Source: Cryobacterium frigoriphilum (lineage in GTDB: Bacteria; Actinomycetota; Actinomycetes; Actinomycetales; Microbacteriaceae). From it: a stretch of 64,000 bases of DNA. The notes under the pieces were generated by a model. The model was not told the DNA's origin. It did not search any database and saw only the letters and a list, made by a program, of their open reading frames with translations. Each line of letters begins with the position of its first letter. Position 1 is the stretch's first letter. Of this stretch, positions 53,493 to 63,018 are shown in pieces. The translations under genes were made by a program, and so were the position numbers. The stretch is taken from assembly GCF_004403305.1 (NCBI RefSeq), contig NZ_SOHE01000083.1, positions 1-64,000 on the forward strand, read 5' to 3'.

Positions 53493-53843
53493 ATGAAACA
53501 GCAGTCGATAACTTCCCTCCCGCTCTCCCCCGAGGAGGAACGACGCCGTCGCATGATCAAGTATTCGCTCGCTATGGGCGTGCGCGTGGTCTGTATTCTG
53601 TTGATGCTCGTCGCCCAGGGCTGGTGGCTGCTGCTCTGTGCCCTGGGCGCCATTGTGCTTCCGTATGTGGCCGTGGTCATCGCCAACGTGCAGGTCAGCC
53701 CGCCGCAGGCTCCGGTGCTGCGGCCCGGCGGCGTGGAAATCTACCGCGGCGACGACACCGGCGGTTCCGCGGGTTCGGCCCGCGGCGGCTACGACGCCGG
53801 CAGCGACACCGGCGACATCTACAAGCCCGAGGGCGGCAAGTGA
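53493..53843 (+). CDS. DUF3099 domain membrane protein
   Basis: 116 residues from the ATG at 53493. A charged N-terminus (SPEEERRRRMIKYSLAMGVR) leads into two close membrane helices (about 28-65), and a Gly/Asp-rich tail follows (GGYDAGSDTGDIYKPEGGK). DUF3099 is a small actinobacterial family of unknown function. It overlaps the next gene by 4 bp and diverges from fabG. Confidence 0.87.
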   Translation: MKQQSITSLPLSPEEERRRRMIKYSLAMGVRVVCILLMLVAQGWWLLLCALGAIVLPYVAVVIANVQVSPPQAPVLRPGGVEIYRGDDTGGSAGSARGGYDAGSDTGDIYKPEGGK

Positions 53844-54070
53844 TCGGTCTGGGTTCGCCCGCGACGGACACCTGTTCCCGCGCCGGCTGCCGCGATGCGG
53901 CCACCTGGCGACTCGACTGGCGCAACCCCCGCATTCACGCCGAAGACCGGGTGAAGACCTGGGTCGCCTGCCCCGCGCACGTCGACTACCTGCGCGAGTT
54001 CCTCGCCGCCCGTGACTTTCCCCTCACCGTACGTCTTCTCGAAACAACGGATACGGAGGCCACCCCATGA
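53840..54070 (+). CDS. Small cysteine-containing protein, function unknown
   Basis: 76 residues, GTG start inside the DUF3099 stop (GTGA), ending in an ATGA overlap with the SURF1 gene. Overlaps on both sides argue that it is real. Cysteines in TCSRAGC (about 11-17) and CPAH (about 46-49) could make a small zinc site. Similar short genes occur between DUF3099 and SURF1 in related actinobacteria. No function is known. Confidence 0.75.
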   Translation: MIGLGSPATDTCSRAGCRDAATWRLDWRNPRIHAEDRVKTWVACPAHVDYLREFLAARDFPLTVRLLETTDTEATP

Positions 54071-54909
54071 AGGAATGGAAGTTCGCCTTCACCCGCCGCT
54101 GGGCCGGGTACCTCGCCCTCGTGATCGTCTTCGCGGCGGTGTGCTCGGGCCTCGGGGTCTGGCAGCTCGCCCGCCGGGACGAAGCCCTCGTCGAACTGTC
54201 GAAGATCGACGCCAACTTCGACTCGGCTCCGGTGCCCCTCGATGCCGCCCTCAGCACGCTGACCTCGTTCTCGGAGTCCCAGAAGTGGCTGCCGGTCGAG
54301 ATGACGGGCACCTACCTCGTCGCAGACGAGTTGCTCGTGCGCAATCGGCCCCTGAACATCAACCCCGGCTTCGAGGTACTGACCCCGCTTCGCCTCGCCG
54401 ACGGCACGGTCTTCATCGTCAACCGCGGCTGGCTGCCGACCGGGCAGGAGCAGGACGCCCCCGACGTCGTGCCGGCACCCCCGACGGGAACGGTGACCGT
54501 CACGGCCCGGCTCAAGGCCGGCGAACCGACACTCAACAACCGCACCGCCAGCGGCAACCAGATCGCCACCATCAACCTGGAAGATGTCGCCGAGCGCCTC
54601 GACCAGCCCACCTATACCGGCGCCTACGGCCTGATGGACACCGAGACGCCCTCGGTCGCCGAGCGCCCCACCGCCGTGGTCAAGCCCGTACGCGACGAGG
54701 GACCACACCTGTCGTACGCGTTCCAGTGGTTCGTGTTCGGCCTGCTCGCCTTCATCGGGCTCGGCTGGGGCCTGCGGGAGGAATACCGGGTCGTGAACGC
54801 GGCCGACCCTGAGGAACGTGAGCGCGCCGATGAGCGGGCCCGAAAGCAGGCCGCCAAGCCCAAGAGCGACGCCGACATCGAAGACGCCCTGCTCGACCGC
54901 CAGCTCTAA
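54067..54909 (+). CDS. SURF1 family cytochrome oxidase assembly protein
   Basis: 280 residues. Two membrane helices lie near the ends (about 12-32 and 218-238) with a periplasmic domain between, as in all SURF1 proteins. Family motifs are LGVWQLARRDEAL, VLTPLRLADGTVFIVNRGWLP and HLSYAFQWFVFG. It aids heme delivery to, or assembly of, aa3-type cytochrome oxidase, which fits ctaA 7 kb away. It is the last gene of a three-gene unit of overlapping frames. Confidence 0.93.
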   Translation: MKEWKFAFTRRWAGYLALVIVFAAVCSGLGVWQLARRDEALVELSKIDANFDSAPVPLDAALSTLTSFSESQKWLPVEMTGTYLVADELLVRNRPLNINPGFEVLTPLRLADGTVFIVNRGWLPTGQEQDAPDVVPAPPTGTVTVTARLKAGEPTLNNRTASGNQIATINLEDVAERLDQPTYTGAYGLMDTETPSVAERPTAVVKPVRDEGPHLSYAFQWFVFGLLAFIGLGWGLREEYRVVNAADPEERERADERARKQAAKPKSDADIEDALLDRQL

Positions 54910-54917
54910 CGTCGGCA

Positions 54918-54980
54918 GCACACGGCACACGGCACACAGCACCCAGAACCCAGAACCCAGCACCCAGCACCCAGCACCCA
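54918..54980. repeat. 7-bp x 9 tandem array after the SURF1 gene
   Basis: Nine contiguous 7-mers, GCACACG changing gradually to GCACACA, GAACCCA and GCACCCA, begin eight bases after the SURF1 stop. The stepwise drift between units suggests repeated slippage. Confidence 0.9.
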
Positions 54981-54988
54981 GGCGCAGA

Positions 54989-55022
54989 AAAGCCCGGTCA
55001 GGACGAATCCTGACCGGGCTTT
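54989..55022. terminator. Bidirectional terminator between SURF1 and ABC-F genes
   Basis: A perfect 15-bp stem (AAAGCCCGGTCAGGA) with a CGAA loop, between convergent genes. Confidence 0.92.
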
Positions 55023-55038
55023 CTGCTTCCGGGTGCGG

Positions 55039-56637
<1,599 letters not shown>

Positions 56638-56707
56638 AGCAATTGTCCGTTCAGAAGGGGGGTTGTGAGGGGAAAAAAGAGCGGGCCGACTGGTCCAACT
56701 CTCTATT

Positions 56708-57316
56708 CTACAGGAGGGCGCCGCGCAGGGTTTTTTCGAGCCAGTCCCGGTAGGTGTCGGGCGACCAGCCCACGTCGCGCACGAGGGTGCGATAGCACTG
56801 CGGATGCGCGAGGGCCCAGATCGCGGCGGCGGCCTCGTGATCGCTCAGACCGACCCGCAGGGAGCGCCTCGAGCGCAGCGCCGCGGCGTCCTCTCCGAAA
56901 TCGTGCAGCCGTGCCGTGTCGCGGCGCCGTTCGAAGGCGGCAACGTCGGGGTCGACCGCGGCCGCCTCGCTCACAATCTGCTGGATGCCGGCGGTACGTT
57001 CGTTGACGAGGGCGCAGCCATCCGCCAGCGCCCGAATGATGTCGCTCGCCGAGTGCGCGTCATCGATGCGCTGTCGCATGGCAGCGGCCACTGCATCGGG
57101 TGAGCCGCTCGCGGCGGCCGCCCGCTCGAGCAGTGCCGCCAGAAGTTCAGCCTTGGAACCGACCGAGTTGTAGATGGTCTGCACGGCCACGCCGGCCTCG
57201 GTCGCGATCGCGCCAATCGAGGTCTTCACGTAACCGTGCTGCAGCATGAGTCGACCGGCCGCCCGAACGATATCCTGCCGGGTGCCGGCGGCCTGGGCTT
57301 CACGTCGCGCGTTCAT
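56708..57316 (-). CDS. TetR family transcriptional regulator
   Basis: 202 residues. The N-terminal helix-turn-helix (about 8-55) reads IVRAAGRLMLQHGYVKTSIGAIATEAGVAVQTIYNSVGSK, the standard TetR pattern. The C-terminal ligand part is unlike well-known members. No adjacent transporter or enzyme gene shares its promoter, so the target is not evident. It lies 70 bp upstream of the ABC-F gene on the same strand. Confidence 0.92.
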   Translation of the reverse strand: MNARREAQAAGTRQDIVRAAGRLMLQHGYVKTSIGAIATEAGVAVQTIYNSVGSKAELLAALLERAAAASGSPDAVAAAMRQRIDDAHSASDIIRALADGCALVNERTAGIQQIVSEAAAVDPDVAAFERRRDTARLHDFGEDAAALRSRRSLRVGLSDHEAAAAIWALAHPQCYRTLVRDVGWSPDTYRDWLEKTLRGALL

Positions 57317-57391
57317 GATGTCACTCTCATGGTATTAGCATATCAGTTCTACTGAGTGGATCGGCACTCTACCCAGCGCTTCGGACAGCAG

Positions 57392-57432
57392 AACGCCCCG
57401 GGGCCTGCCTGAGGCAGAATTCCCGGGGCGTT
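57392..57432 (-). terminator. Hairpin terminator downstream of the suf operon
   Basis: An 11-bp perfect stem AACGCCCCGGG (57392-57402 with 57422-57432) encloses a smaller CTGCC/GGCAG hairpin. It is placed after sufT and its repeat array. Confidence 0.75.
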
Positions 57433-57450
57433 GCAGTATTACTGGTTACC

Positions 57451-57525
57451 GGTTATGCCAGAACCGGTTATGCCAGAACCGGTTATGCCAGAACCGGTTA
57501 TGCCAGAACCGGTTATGCCAGAACT
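57451..57525. repeat. 15-bp x 5 tandem array abutting the sufT stop codon
   Basis: GGTTATGCCAGAACC is repeated at 57451, 57466, 57481 and 57496, with a last copy at 57511 whose end runs into the sufT stop (57524-57526). The first four copies are identical, which implies recent expansion. Confidence 0.93.
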
Positions 57526-57853
57526 ACATGGCGAAGCCGAGGGCCCGCATCATGTCGCGGCCGTCGTCGGTGATCTTTTCGGGACCCCACGGCGGCATCC
57601 AGACCCAGTTGATGCGGAACTGTTCGACGACACCGTCCAGGGCCTCGGCGGTCTGTTCCTCGAGCACATCGGTCAGCGGGCAGCCGGCCGAGGTGAGCGT
57701 CATGTGAATGACGAGCGCGTTGTTCTCGTCGTCCCAGCCGAGGTCGTAGATGAGCCCGAGATCGACGACATTGATGCCGAGTTCCGGGTCCATGACGTCT
57801 TTCAGCGCCTCTTCGATCTCGTCGTAGCGCGTCGGAGTGAGGGAGGAGACCAT
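57524..57853 (-). CDS. sufT: DUF59/MIP18 family Fe-S assembly factor (SufT)
   Basis: 109 residues of the MIP18/DUF59 family: ALKDVMDPELGINVVDLGLIYD (about 15-36) and the single conserved cysteine in TSAGCPLTD (about 55-63). It assists maturation of Fe-S proteins. It is the last gene of the suf operon, 4 bp after sufC. Confidence 0.92.
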   Translation of the reverse strand: MVSSLTPTRYDEIEEALKDVMDPELGINVVDLGLIYDLGWDDENNALVIHMTLTSAGCPLTDVLEEQTAEALDGVVEQFRINWVWMPPWGPEKITDDGRDMMRALGFAM

Positions 57854-57857
57854 GCGA

Positions 57858-58622
57858 CTAGTTTACGATCTCGGGAACGAGAAAGCGATCGTAGCCCTCG
57901 TCTTCGAGGCGGTCGGCGAGCTCGGGTCCGCCCTGTTCGGCGATGCGGCCGTTCACGAAGACGTGCACGAAGTCGGGGTGGATGTAGCGCAGAATGCGCG
58001 TGTAGTGCGTGATGAGCAGCAGGCCGAGGCCGGTGTTCTCCTTGGCACGATTGACGCCCTCCGAGACGATCTTGAGCGCGTCAACGTCGAGGCCGGAGTC
58101 GGTCTCGTCGAGGATGGCGAACTTCGGCTTGAGAAGTTCGAGCTGCAGGATCTCGTTGCGCTTCTTCTCTCCGCCGGAGAAGCCCTCGTTCACGTTGCGC
58201 TCGGCGAAGGACTTGTCCATGCGCAGGTTGGTCATCGCACCGCGCACGTCCTTGATCCAGGTGCGGATGGCGGGGGCTTCGCCGTCGATGGCCGTCTTGG
58301 CCGTGCGCAGAAAGTTCGTCACCGTGACCCCGGGAATCTCGACCGGGTACTGCATGGCCAAAAACAGGCCGGCGCGAGCACGCTGGTCGACCGTCATGGT
58401 GAGGACTTCGGCGCCGTCGAGCAGAATGGAGCCGCTCTCGACGTGGTACTTGGGGTGACCGGCGATCGTGTACGCAAGGGTCGACTTGCCGGAGCCGTTC
58501 GGGCCCATGATGGCGTGGATTTCACCCTCGTTGATGGTGAGGTTCACGCCACGCAGGATCTGCTTCACGCCCTGGTCGGTCTGAACGCTGACGTGCAGGT
58601 CCTTGATTTCAAGAACTGACAT
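57858..58622 (-). CDS. sufC: Fe-S cluster assembly ATPase SufC
   Basis: 254 residues from the ATG at 58622. An upstream in-frame ATG would add ten residues of no family character. Walker A is GPNGSGKS near 38-45, the SufC signature is FSGGEKKRNEILQL and Walker B is FAILDETDSGLD. It drives the SufBCD scaffold by ATP hydrolysis. A 60-bp gap separates it from the Rieske gene. Confidence 0.96.
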   Translation of the reverse strand: MSVLEIKDLHVSVQTDQGVKQILRGVNLTINEGEIHAIMGPNGSGKSTLAYTIAGHPKYHVESGSILLDGAEVLTMTVDQRARAGLFLAMQYPVEIPGVTVTNFLRTAKTAIDGEAPAIRTWIKDVRGAMTNLRMDKSFAERNVNEGFSGGEKKRNEILQLELLKPKFAILDETDSGLDVDALKIVSEGVNRAKENTGLGLLLITHYTRILRYIHPDFVHVFVNGRIAEQGGPELADRLEDEGYDRFLVPEIVN

Positions 58623-58682
58623 GGATGATATTTCGCTTTCTATACGTGACACCAGCGCGTGGCGCGGTGTCGACCCGCGGGA

Positions 58683-59009
58683 TTAAACCGCGAGGATGAC
58701 TGAGGGGTCGATGTAGACGTCGCCGTCGACCAGGGAAACCTGGTAGACGGGCACCGGATCGTAGGCGGGAAGCGTGATCGGCTTGCCCGTCTTCAGGGAG
58801 AACATGGAACCGTGCGCCCAGCATTCGAGCGTGTCGCCCTCGACGAAACCCTCGGACAGCGAGATGTCGCCGTGCGTGCAGGTGTCACCGATGGCGAACA
58901 CATCGCCGTTCATGTCGCGAACGACGGCGATCGGAATGCCGTCAATCTCGACCTTGATGGCCTGATTGGGTTCGAGCTCGTCGAAACCGCAGATCTTCGT
59001 GGCGGCCAT
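58683..59009 (-). CDS. Rieske 2Fe-2S ferredoxin of the suf operon
   Basis: 108 residues. The Rieske ligands are C44-x-H46 and C63-x2-H66 (GDTCTHGDI and ECWAHGS). It is a soluble NirD/ferredoxin-type protein and not an oxygenase subunit, since no oxygenase gene is near. Its placement between sufD and sufC is standard in actinobacteria, and it may feed electrons to cluster assembly (inference). Confidence 0.93.
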   Translation of the reverse strand: MAATKICGFDELEPNQAIKVEIDGIPIAVVRDMNGDVFAIGDTCTHGDISLSEGFVEGDTLECWAHGSMFSLKTGKPITLPAYDPVPVYQVSLVDGDVYIDPSVILAV

Positions 59010-59011
59010 GG

Positions 59012-60268
59012 TTATCGGGCCTCGACGGCGGGCGTCACGGCGGCGGGCAGCGAGTCCGAGCTGAGCAGCTCGGCCTCGATCGCGTCCTGCAGGCGGGTTT
59101 CCAGTGCCGGCGAACCGATCTGCTGGATGACCTCGGTGAGGAATCCGCGCACCACGAGGCGGCGCGCTTCTTCTTCGGTGATGCCGCGGGACTGCAGGTA
59201 GAAGAGCTGCTCGTCGTCGAAACGTCCGGTGGCACTCGCGTGGCCGGCTCCGACGATGTCGCCGGTTTCGATTTCGAGGTTCGGGATCGAGTCGGCCCTG
59301 GTGCCCTCGGACAGCACCAGGTTGCGGTTCTGCTCGTAGCTGTCGGTGCCGGCGGCCTTGTTGCCGATCAGCACGTCGCCGATCCAGACCGTGCGGGCAT
59401 CCTGTCCCTGCAGCGCACCCTTGTAGGTGACGCGGCTGCGGCTGTGCGGGGCGTCGTGGAAGACGTAGACCTGCTGCTCGAGATGCTGGCCGGCGTCGGC
59501 GAAGTACAGGCCGAGCAGCAGCGTGTCCGAGCCCGATCCGGCGAGGCGCACCGAGGGGTTGACGCGCACGATGCTGCCGCCGAGCGAGACGACGACGTGC
59601 TTCAGGCGCGCGTCTTTACCGACGGATGCGAAGTGGTTCGTGAGGTGCACCGCGCCGGAGTTCCATTCCTGAACGCTGACGACGGTGAGGTTGCTCGATT
59701 CACCGAGGATGATCTCGACGTTCTCGCTCAACCGGGCGTCGCCGTTGTTCTGCAGAATGACCGTGGCCTGGCTGAACGGCTTGGCCTCGATGATGACGTG
59801 GGCCGCGCGGGCGCCGGTTCCGAGTTCGGCACGGGTGACCGTGATCTCCTTGGCCTCTTCACCGCTCACCGTGATGGCGAGGGCCTTCTCGAAGGTGCTC
59901 CAGGCGTTGGCCGCGGCGCGTTCTTCGGGAGTGCCGGCCGTGCCGATGCGGGCATCGGTGCGGTCAACCCAGTCGACGGTCACGCCATCGACGGGTTCTG
60001 AGCTGATCGGGTAGACAGCGCCGTCGAGTTCGCCGGCCGTGAGGTCGGTGAACTTGGCGACGGGGGAAAGTTTCCAGACGGCTTCACGACCGGTGACAGC
60101 GTCGAAATCGGCGACGTTGACGCTCTTGAACCGGTCGGAACGAGTCTGTACCGGCACGTAGCCGAACCGTCCGTCGGTGTGCGCCTTGTTGCCGTGCTGG
60201 GTTGTGGATTCCGGGAGTGTGGAGCCGCCGGGAGTGGGGGTGGTTTTGAGTGCGGGGGCGACGGACAT
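59012..60268 (-). CDS. sufD: Fe-S cluster assembly protein SufD
   Basis: 418 residues of the SufBD beta-helix family, with ADSIPNLEIETGDIVGAGHASATGRFDDEQLFYLQSRG near the C-terminus including the conserved His of GHAS. It forms the SufBC2D scaffold. Its ATG follows the sufB TAA with no gap. Confidence 0.95.
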   Translation of the reverse strand: MSVAPALKTTPTPGGSTLPESTTQHGNKAHTDGRFGYVPVQTRSDRFKSVNVADFDAVTGREAVWKLSPVAKFTDLTAGELDGAVYPISSEPVDGVTVDWVDRTDARIGTAGTPEERAAANAWSTFEKALAITVSGEEAKEITVTRAELGTGARAAHVIIEAKPFSQATVILQNNGDARLSENVEIILGESSNLTVVSVQEWNSGAVHLTNHFASVGKDARLKHVVVSLGGSIVRVNPSVRLAGSGSDTLLLGLYFADAGQHLEQQVYVFHDAPHSRSRVTYKGALQGQDARTVWIGDVLIGNKAAGTDSYEQNRNLVLSEGTRADSIPNLEIETGDIVGAGHASATGRFDDEQLFYLQSRGITEEEARRLVVRGFLTEVIQQIGSPALETRLQDAIEAELLSSDSLPAAVTPAVEAR

Positions 60269-61687
60269 TTAGCCGACGGATCCTTCCATGCCCATTTCAA
60301 TGAGCTTGTTGAGTTCAAGGGCGTACTCCATCGGGAGCTCCCGGGCGATGGGCTCGATGAACCCGCGCACGATCATGGCCATGGCCTCGTCTTCGGGCAT
60401 GCCACGGCTCATCAGGTAGAAGAGCTGCTCTTCGCTGACGCGCGAGACGGTCGCCTCGTGGCCGAGCTGCACGTCGTCGACACGGATGTCGATCGACGGG
60501 TAGGTGTCAGACCGGGACTGCGTGTCGACCAGCAGCGCGTCGCACCGCACGGTGTTCGCGGAGTGGTGAGCGGATGCATCCACTCGCACCTCACCGCGAT
60601 AGCCGCTTCGTCCGCCACCGCGAGCGATGGACTTGGAGACGATCGACGACTGGGTGTACGGGGCCATGTGGATCATCTTGGCGCCGGCGTCCTGGTGCTG
60701 GCCGGGGCCGGCGAAGGCCACGGAGAGCGTCTCACCCTTGGCGTGCTCGCCCATCAGGTAGATGGACGGGTACTTCATGGTGACCTTGGAGCCGATGTTG
60801 CCGTCGATCCATTCCATGGTCGCGCCTTCGCCCGCCGTGGCGCGCTTGGTGACCAGGTTGTAGACGTTGTTCGACCAGTTCTGGATGGTCGTGTAGCGAA
60901 CGCGGGCGTTCTTCTTCACGACGATCTCGACGACCGCGGAGTGCAGCGAGTCGGACTTGTAGATCGGGGCGGTGCAGCCCTCGATGTAGTGCACGTAGCT
61001 GCCCTCGTCGGCAATGATCAGCGTGCGCTCGAACTGGCCCATGTTCTCGGTGTTGATGCGGAAGTAGGCCTGGAGGGGAATCTCGACGTGCACGCCGGGG
61101 GGCACGTAGACGAAGGAGCCACCGGACCAGACGGCCGTGTTGAGCGCGGCGAACTTGTTGTCGCCGGAGGGGATGATGGTGCCGAAGTACTCCTCGAAGA
61201 ACTCCGGGTGCTCCTTGAGCGCCGTGTCGGTGTCCATGAAGATGACGCCCTGAGCTTCGAGCTCTTCGTTGATCTGGTGGTAGACGACTTCGGACTCATA
61301 CTGGGCCGCGACACCGGAAACGAGGCGCTGGCGCTCCGCTTCGGGGATGCCGAGCTTCTCGTAGGTGTTCTTGATGTCGTCGGGCAGGTCTTCCCAGGTC
61401 TGGGCCTGCTTCTCCGTGGAGCGCACGAAGTACTTGATGTTGTCGAAGTCGATCTCGCTGAGGTCGGCGCCCCAGGTCGGCATGGGCTTGCGCTCGAACA
61501 GCGCCAGCGCCTTCAAACGGCGCTGCAGCATCCAGTCCGGTTCGTTCTTCAGGTTGGAAATGTCGGTGACGACCTCCGGAGAAATGCCCCGGCGCGCTGA
61601 GGCGCCGGCCTTGTCCGAGTCGGCCCATCCGAATTCATATGTACCCAGGCCCTCAAGATCGGGGCGGTCAAGCAGAACATCCGACAT
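60269..61687 (-). CDS. sufB: Fe-S cluster assembly protein SufB
   Basis: 472 residues from the ATG at 61687, preceded by GAGGTAAGT. The frame is open further upstream, but the family start is MSDVLLDRP. Typical segments are [34 protein letters not shown] with the scaffold cysteine, and [20 protein letters not shown]. SufB is the site of cluster assembly. It leads the operon and diverges from ctaA. The usual upstream SufR regulator is absent from the window. Confidence 0.96.
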   Translation of the reverse strand: MSDVLLDRPDLEGLGTYEFGWADSDKAGASARRGISPEVVTDISNLKNEPDWMLQRRLKALALFERKPMPTWGADLSEIDFDNIKYFVRSTEKQAQTWEDLPDDIKNTYEKLGIPEAERQRLVSGVAAQYESEVVYHQINEELEAQGVIFMDTDTALKEHPEFFEEYFGTIIPSGDNKFAALNTAVWSGGSFVYVPPGVHVEIPLQAYFRINTENMGQFERTLIIADEGSYVHYIEGCTAPIYKSDSLHSAVVEIVVKKNARVRYTTIQNWSNNVYNLVTKRATAGEGATMEWIDGNIGSKVTMKYPSIYLMGEHAKGETLSVAFAGPGQHQDAGAKMIHMAPYTQSSIVSKSIARGGGRSGYRGEVRVDASAHHSANTVRCDALLVDTQSRSDTYPSIDIRVDDVQLGHEATVSRVSEEQLFYLMSRGMPEDEAMAMIVRGFIEPIARELPMEYALELNKLIEMGMEGSVG

Positions 61688-61953
61688 ACTTACCTCTTCT
61701 CCTATCCGAAACAACCCGGATATCAGTCCGGTCATTCCCTGGGGCTGTCCCTTGACGGGAAACACCATGGAATGGATTGTGTGGACGGCTACAGTGCGTA
61801 TCTAGCTACGCGGCGTACCTAGACTATTCATGGGCTCGTGCAACTGCGACGCAGTCTCAGCTCCGCGAATCCACCAGCGTGATTTCCGCTGAACGGCTCA
61901 ATTCTACAGGTTGATGCCTGAGGCTGGTGTTCTTACCGGGGTATTAACATGCG
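61688..61953. other. sufB-ctaA divergent intergenic region, no gene seen
   Basis: About 270 bp with no credible frame. It must hold the promoters of both operons. It is somewhat less GC-rich than the genes. No recognised operator was found. Confidence 0.5.
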
Positions 61954-61989
61954 CAGTGCCTAAAACAGTGCCTTACACAGTGCCTTACA
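61954..61989. repeat. 12-bp x 3 tandem repeat in the ctaA leader
   Basis: CAGTGCCTAAAA, CAGTGCCTTACA and CAGTGCCTTACA are contiguous, ending 12 bp before the ctaA GTG start. They could be a regulator-binding array or a slippage product. Confidence 0.8.
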
Positions 61990-62001
61990 CACAGAGCAGA
62001 A

Positions 62002-62952
62002 GTGGTGAACCGGATGTCCCGATGGATTCCAACCCGAATCGACGGCAAGATACGCTCCTTCGCGTGGCTCTCGCTGATCAGTGAGATCACGATCATCGGC
62101 ACCGGCGGCGCCGTACGCCTGACCGGCTCGGGGCTCGGCTGCTCCACCTGGCCGGCCTGCGTGCCCGGTTCGCTGACACCGACCGCGGAGATGGGCATCC
62201 ACGGGGTGATCGAATTCGCCAACCGCCTGATGACCGGGGTCATCGGCATCATCGCCATCATCATGCTGCTGCTGCTCTGGAACCTGCGCCGTCAGCGCCG
62301 CGACCTCTTCGTGCTGGCCCTGGTTCTGGTCGGCGGGATTCTCGCCCAGGCGGTCGTCGGCGGAATCACCGTGTGGACCGGGCTGAACCCCTTCATTGTC
62401 GGGTTCCACTACGTCGCCTCGCTCCTGATGGTCTGCGTCGCCGCGGTGCTCGTCTACCGCGTCTACTCCCCTGTCGGTACCCGCACTCGCATCGTGCCCG
62501 CCGCCTTCGCCGGCCTGACCCACGCCACGAGCTTCTTCGTGGCGGTCACGATCGCCTTCGGCGTGCTCACCACGGCATCCGGTCCGCACTCCGGTGACCT
62601 CGACGCCGCCCGCAGCGGCTTCAACGTCGAGCTGCTCGAACACCTGCACGCCTGGCCCGCCTACGTCATGCTGGCGCTCACGATCGTGCTGCTCGCGGCA
62701 TCCGTCGCCCGCCGGCTGCCCATCGCGTCATGGTTCGCCGCGCTGCTGTTGGTCGAGGGCATCCAGATCTTCGTGGGCCTGGTCCAGGCGAACTTCGGCC
62801 TGCCGCCGCTGCTGGTGGGCATCCACATGGTGCTCGCGAGCATCCTGGCGGCGGTCATGACCGTGGTTATTCTCAGTCTCAAAAAGGTGACGGATGCCCC
62901 GGCGACCGCACCAGAGGCATCCGCCGCCGAACCGGCCCTCAGCAACCGCTAG
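62002..62952 (+). CDS. ctaA: Heme A synthase CtaA (COX15 family)
   Basis: 316 residues with about eight hydrophobic segments in two four-helix halves. The extracytoplasmic CSTWPAC (about 47-53) is the conserved cysteine pair loop, and heme-ligand histidines appear in IHGVIEFANR, GFHYVASL, EHLHAWPAY and GIHMVLAS. It oxidises heme O to heme A for aa3 oxidase. The start is GTG at 62002, with an ATG at 62014 as alternative. A terminator follows. Confidence 0.94.
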   Translation: MVNRMSRWIPTRIDGKIRSFAWLSLISEITIIGTGGAVRLTGSGLGCSTWPACVPGSLTPTAEMGIHGVIEFANRLMTGVIGIIAIIMLLLLWNLRRQRRDLFVLALVLVGGILAQAVVGGITVWTGLNPFIVGFHYVASLLMVCVAAVLVYRVYSPVGTRTRIVPAAFAGLTHATSFFVAVTIAFGVLTTASGPHSGDLDAARSGFNVELLEHLHAWPAYVMLALTIVLLAASVARRLPIASWFAALLLVEGIQIFVGLVQANFGLPPLLVGIHMVLASILAAVMTVVILSLKKVTDAPATAPEASAAEPALSNR

Positions 62953-62969
62953 CGCGTTCCGCACAGAGG

Positions 62970-63003
62970 AAAACCCCCGCGTCAGAGGACGCGGGGGTTT
63001 TTT
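62970..63003 (+). terminator. Intrinsic terminator of ctaA
   Basis: A 14-bp stem AAAACCCCCGCGTC with an AGAG loop and a run of six T (62998-63003). The convergent gene may use it as well. Confidence 0.94.
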
Positions 63004-63018
63004 ATGCTTGACCGGCGG

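Noticed and set aside
52652-53686. Long 344-residue form of FabG
   Set aside because: The extra 109 residues overlap the divergent DUF3099 gene, have no family similarity, and a TTG with a ribosome-binding site gives the normal 235-residue enzyme.
57451-57525. Possible CRISPR-like array
   Set aside because: The units are directly contiguous with no unique spacers and no cas genes nearby. It is a simple tandem repeat.
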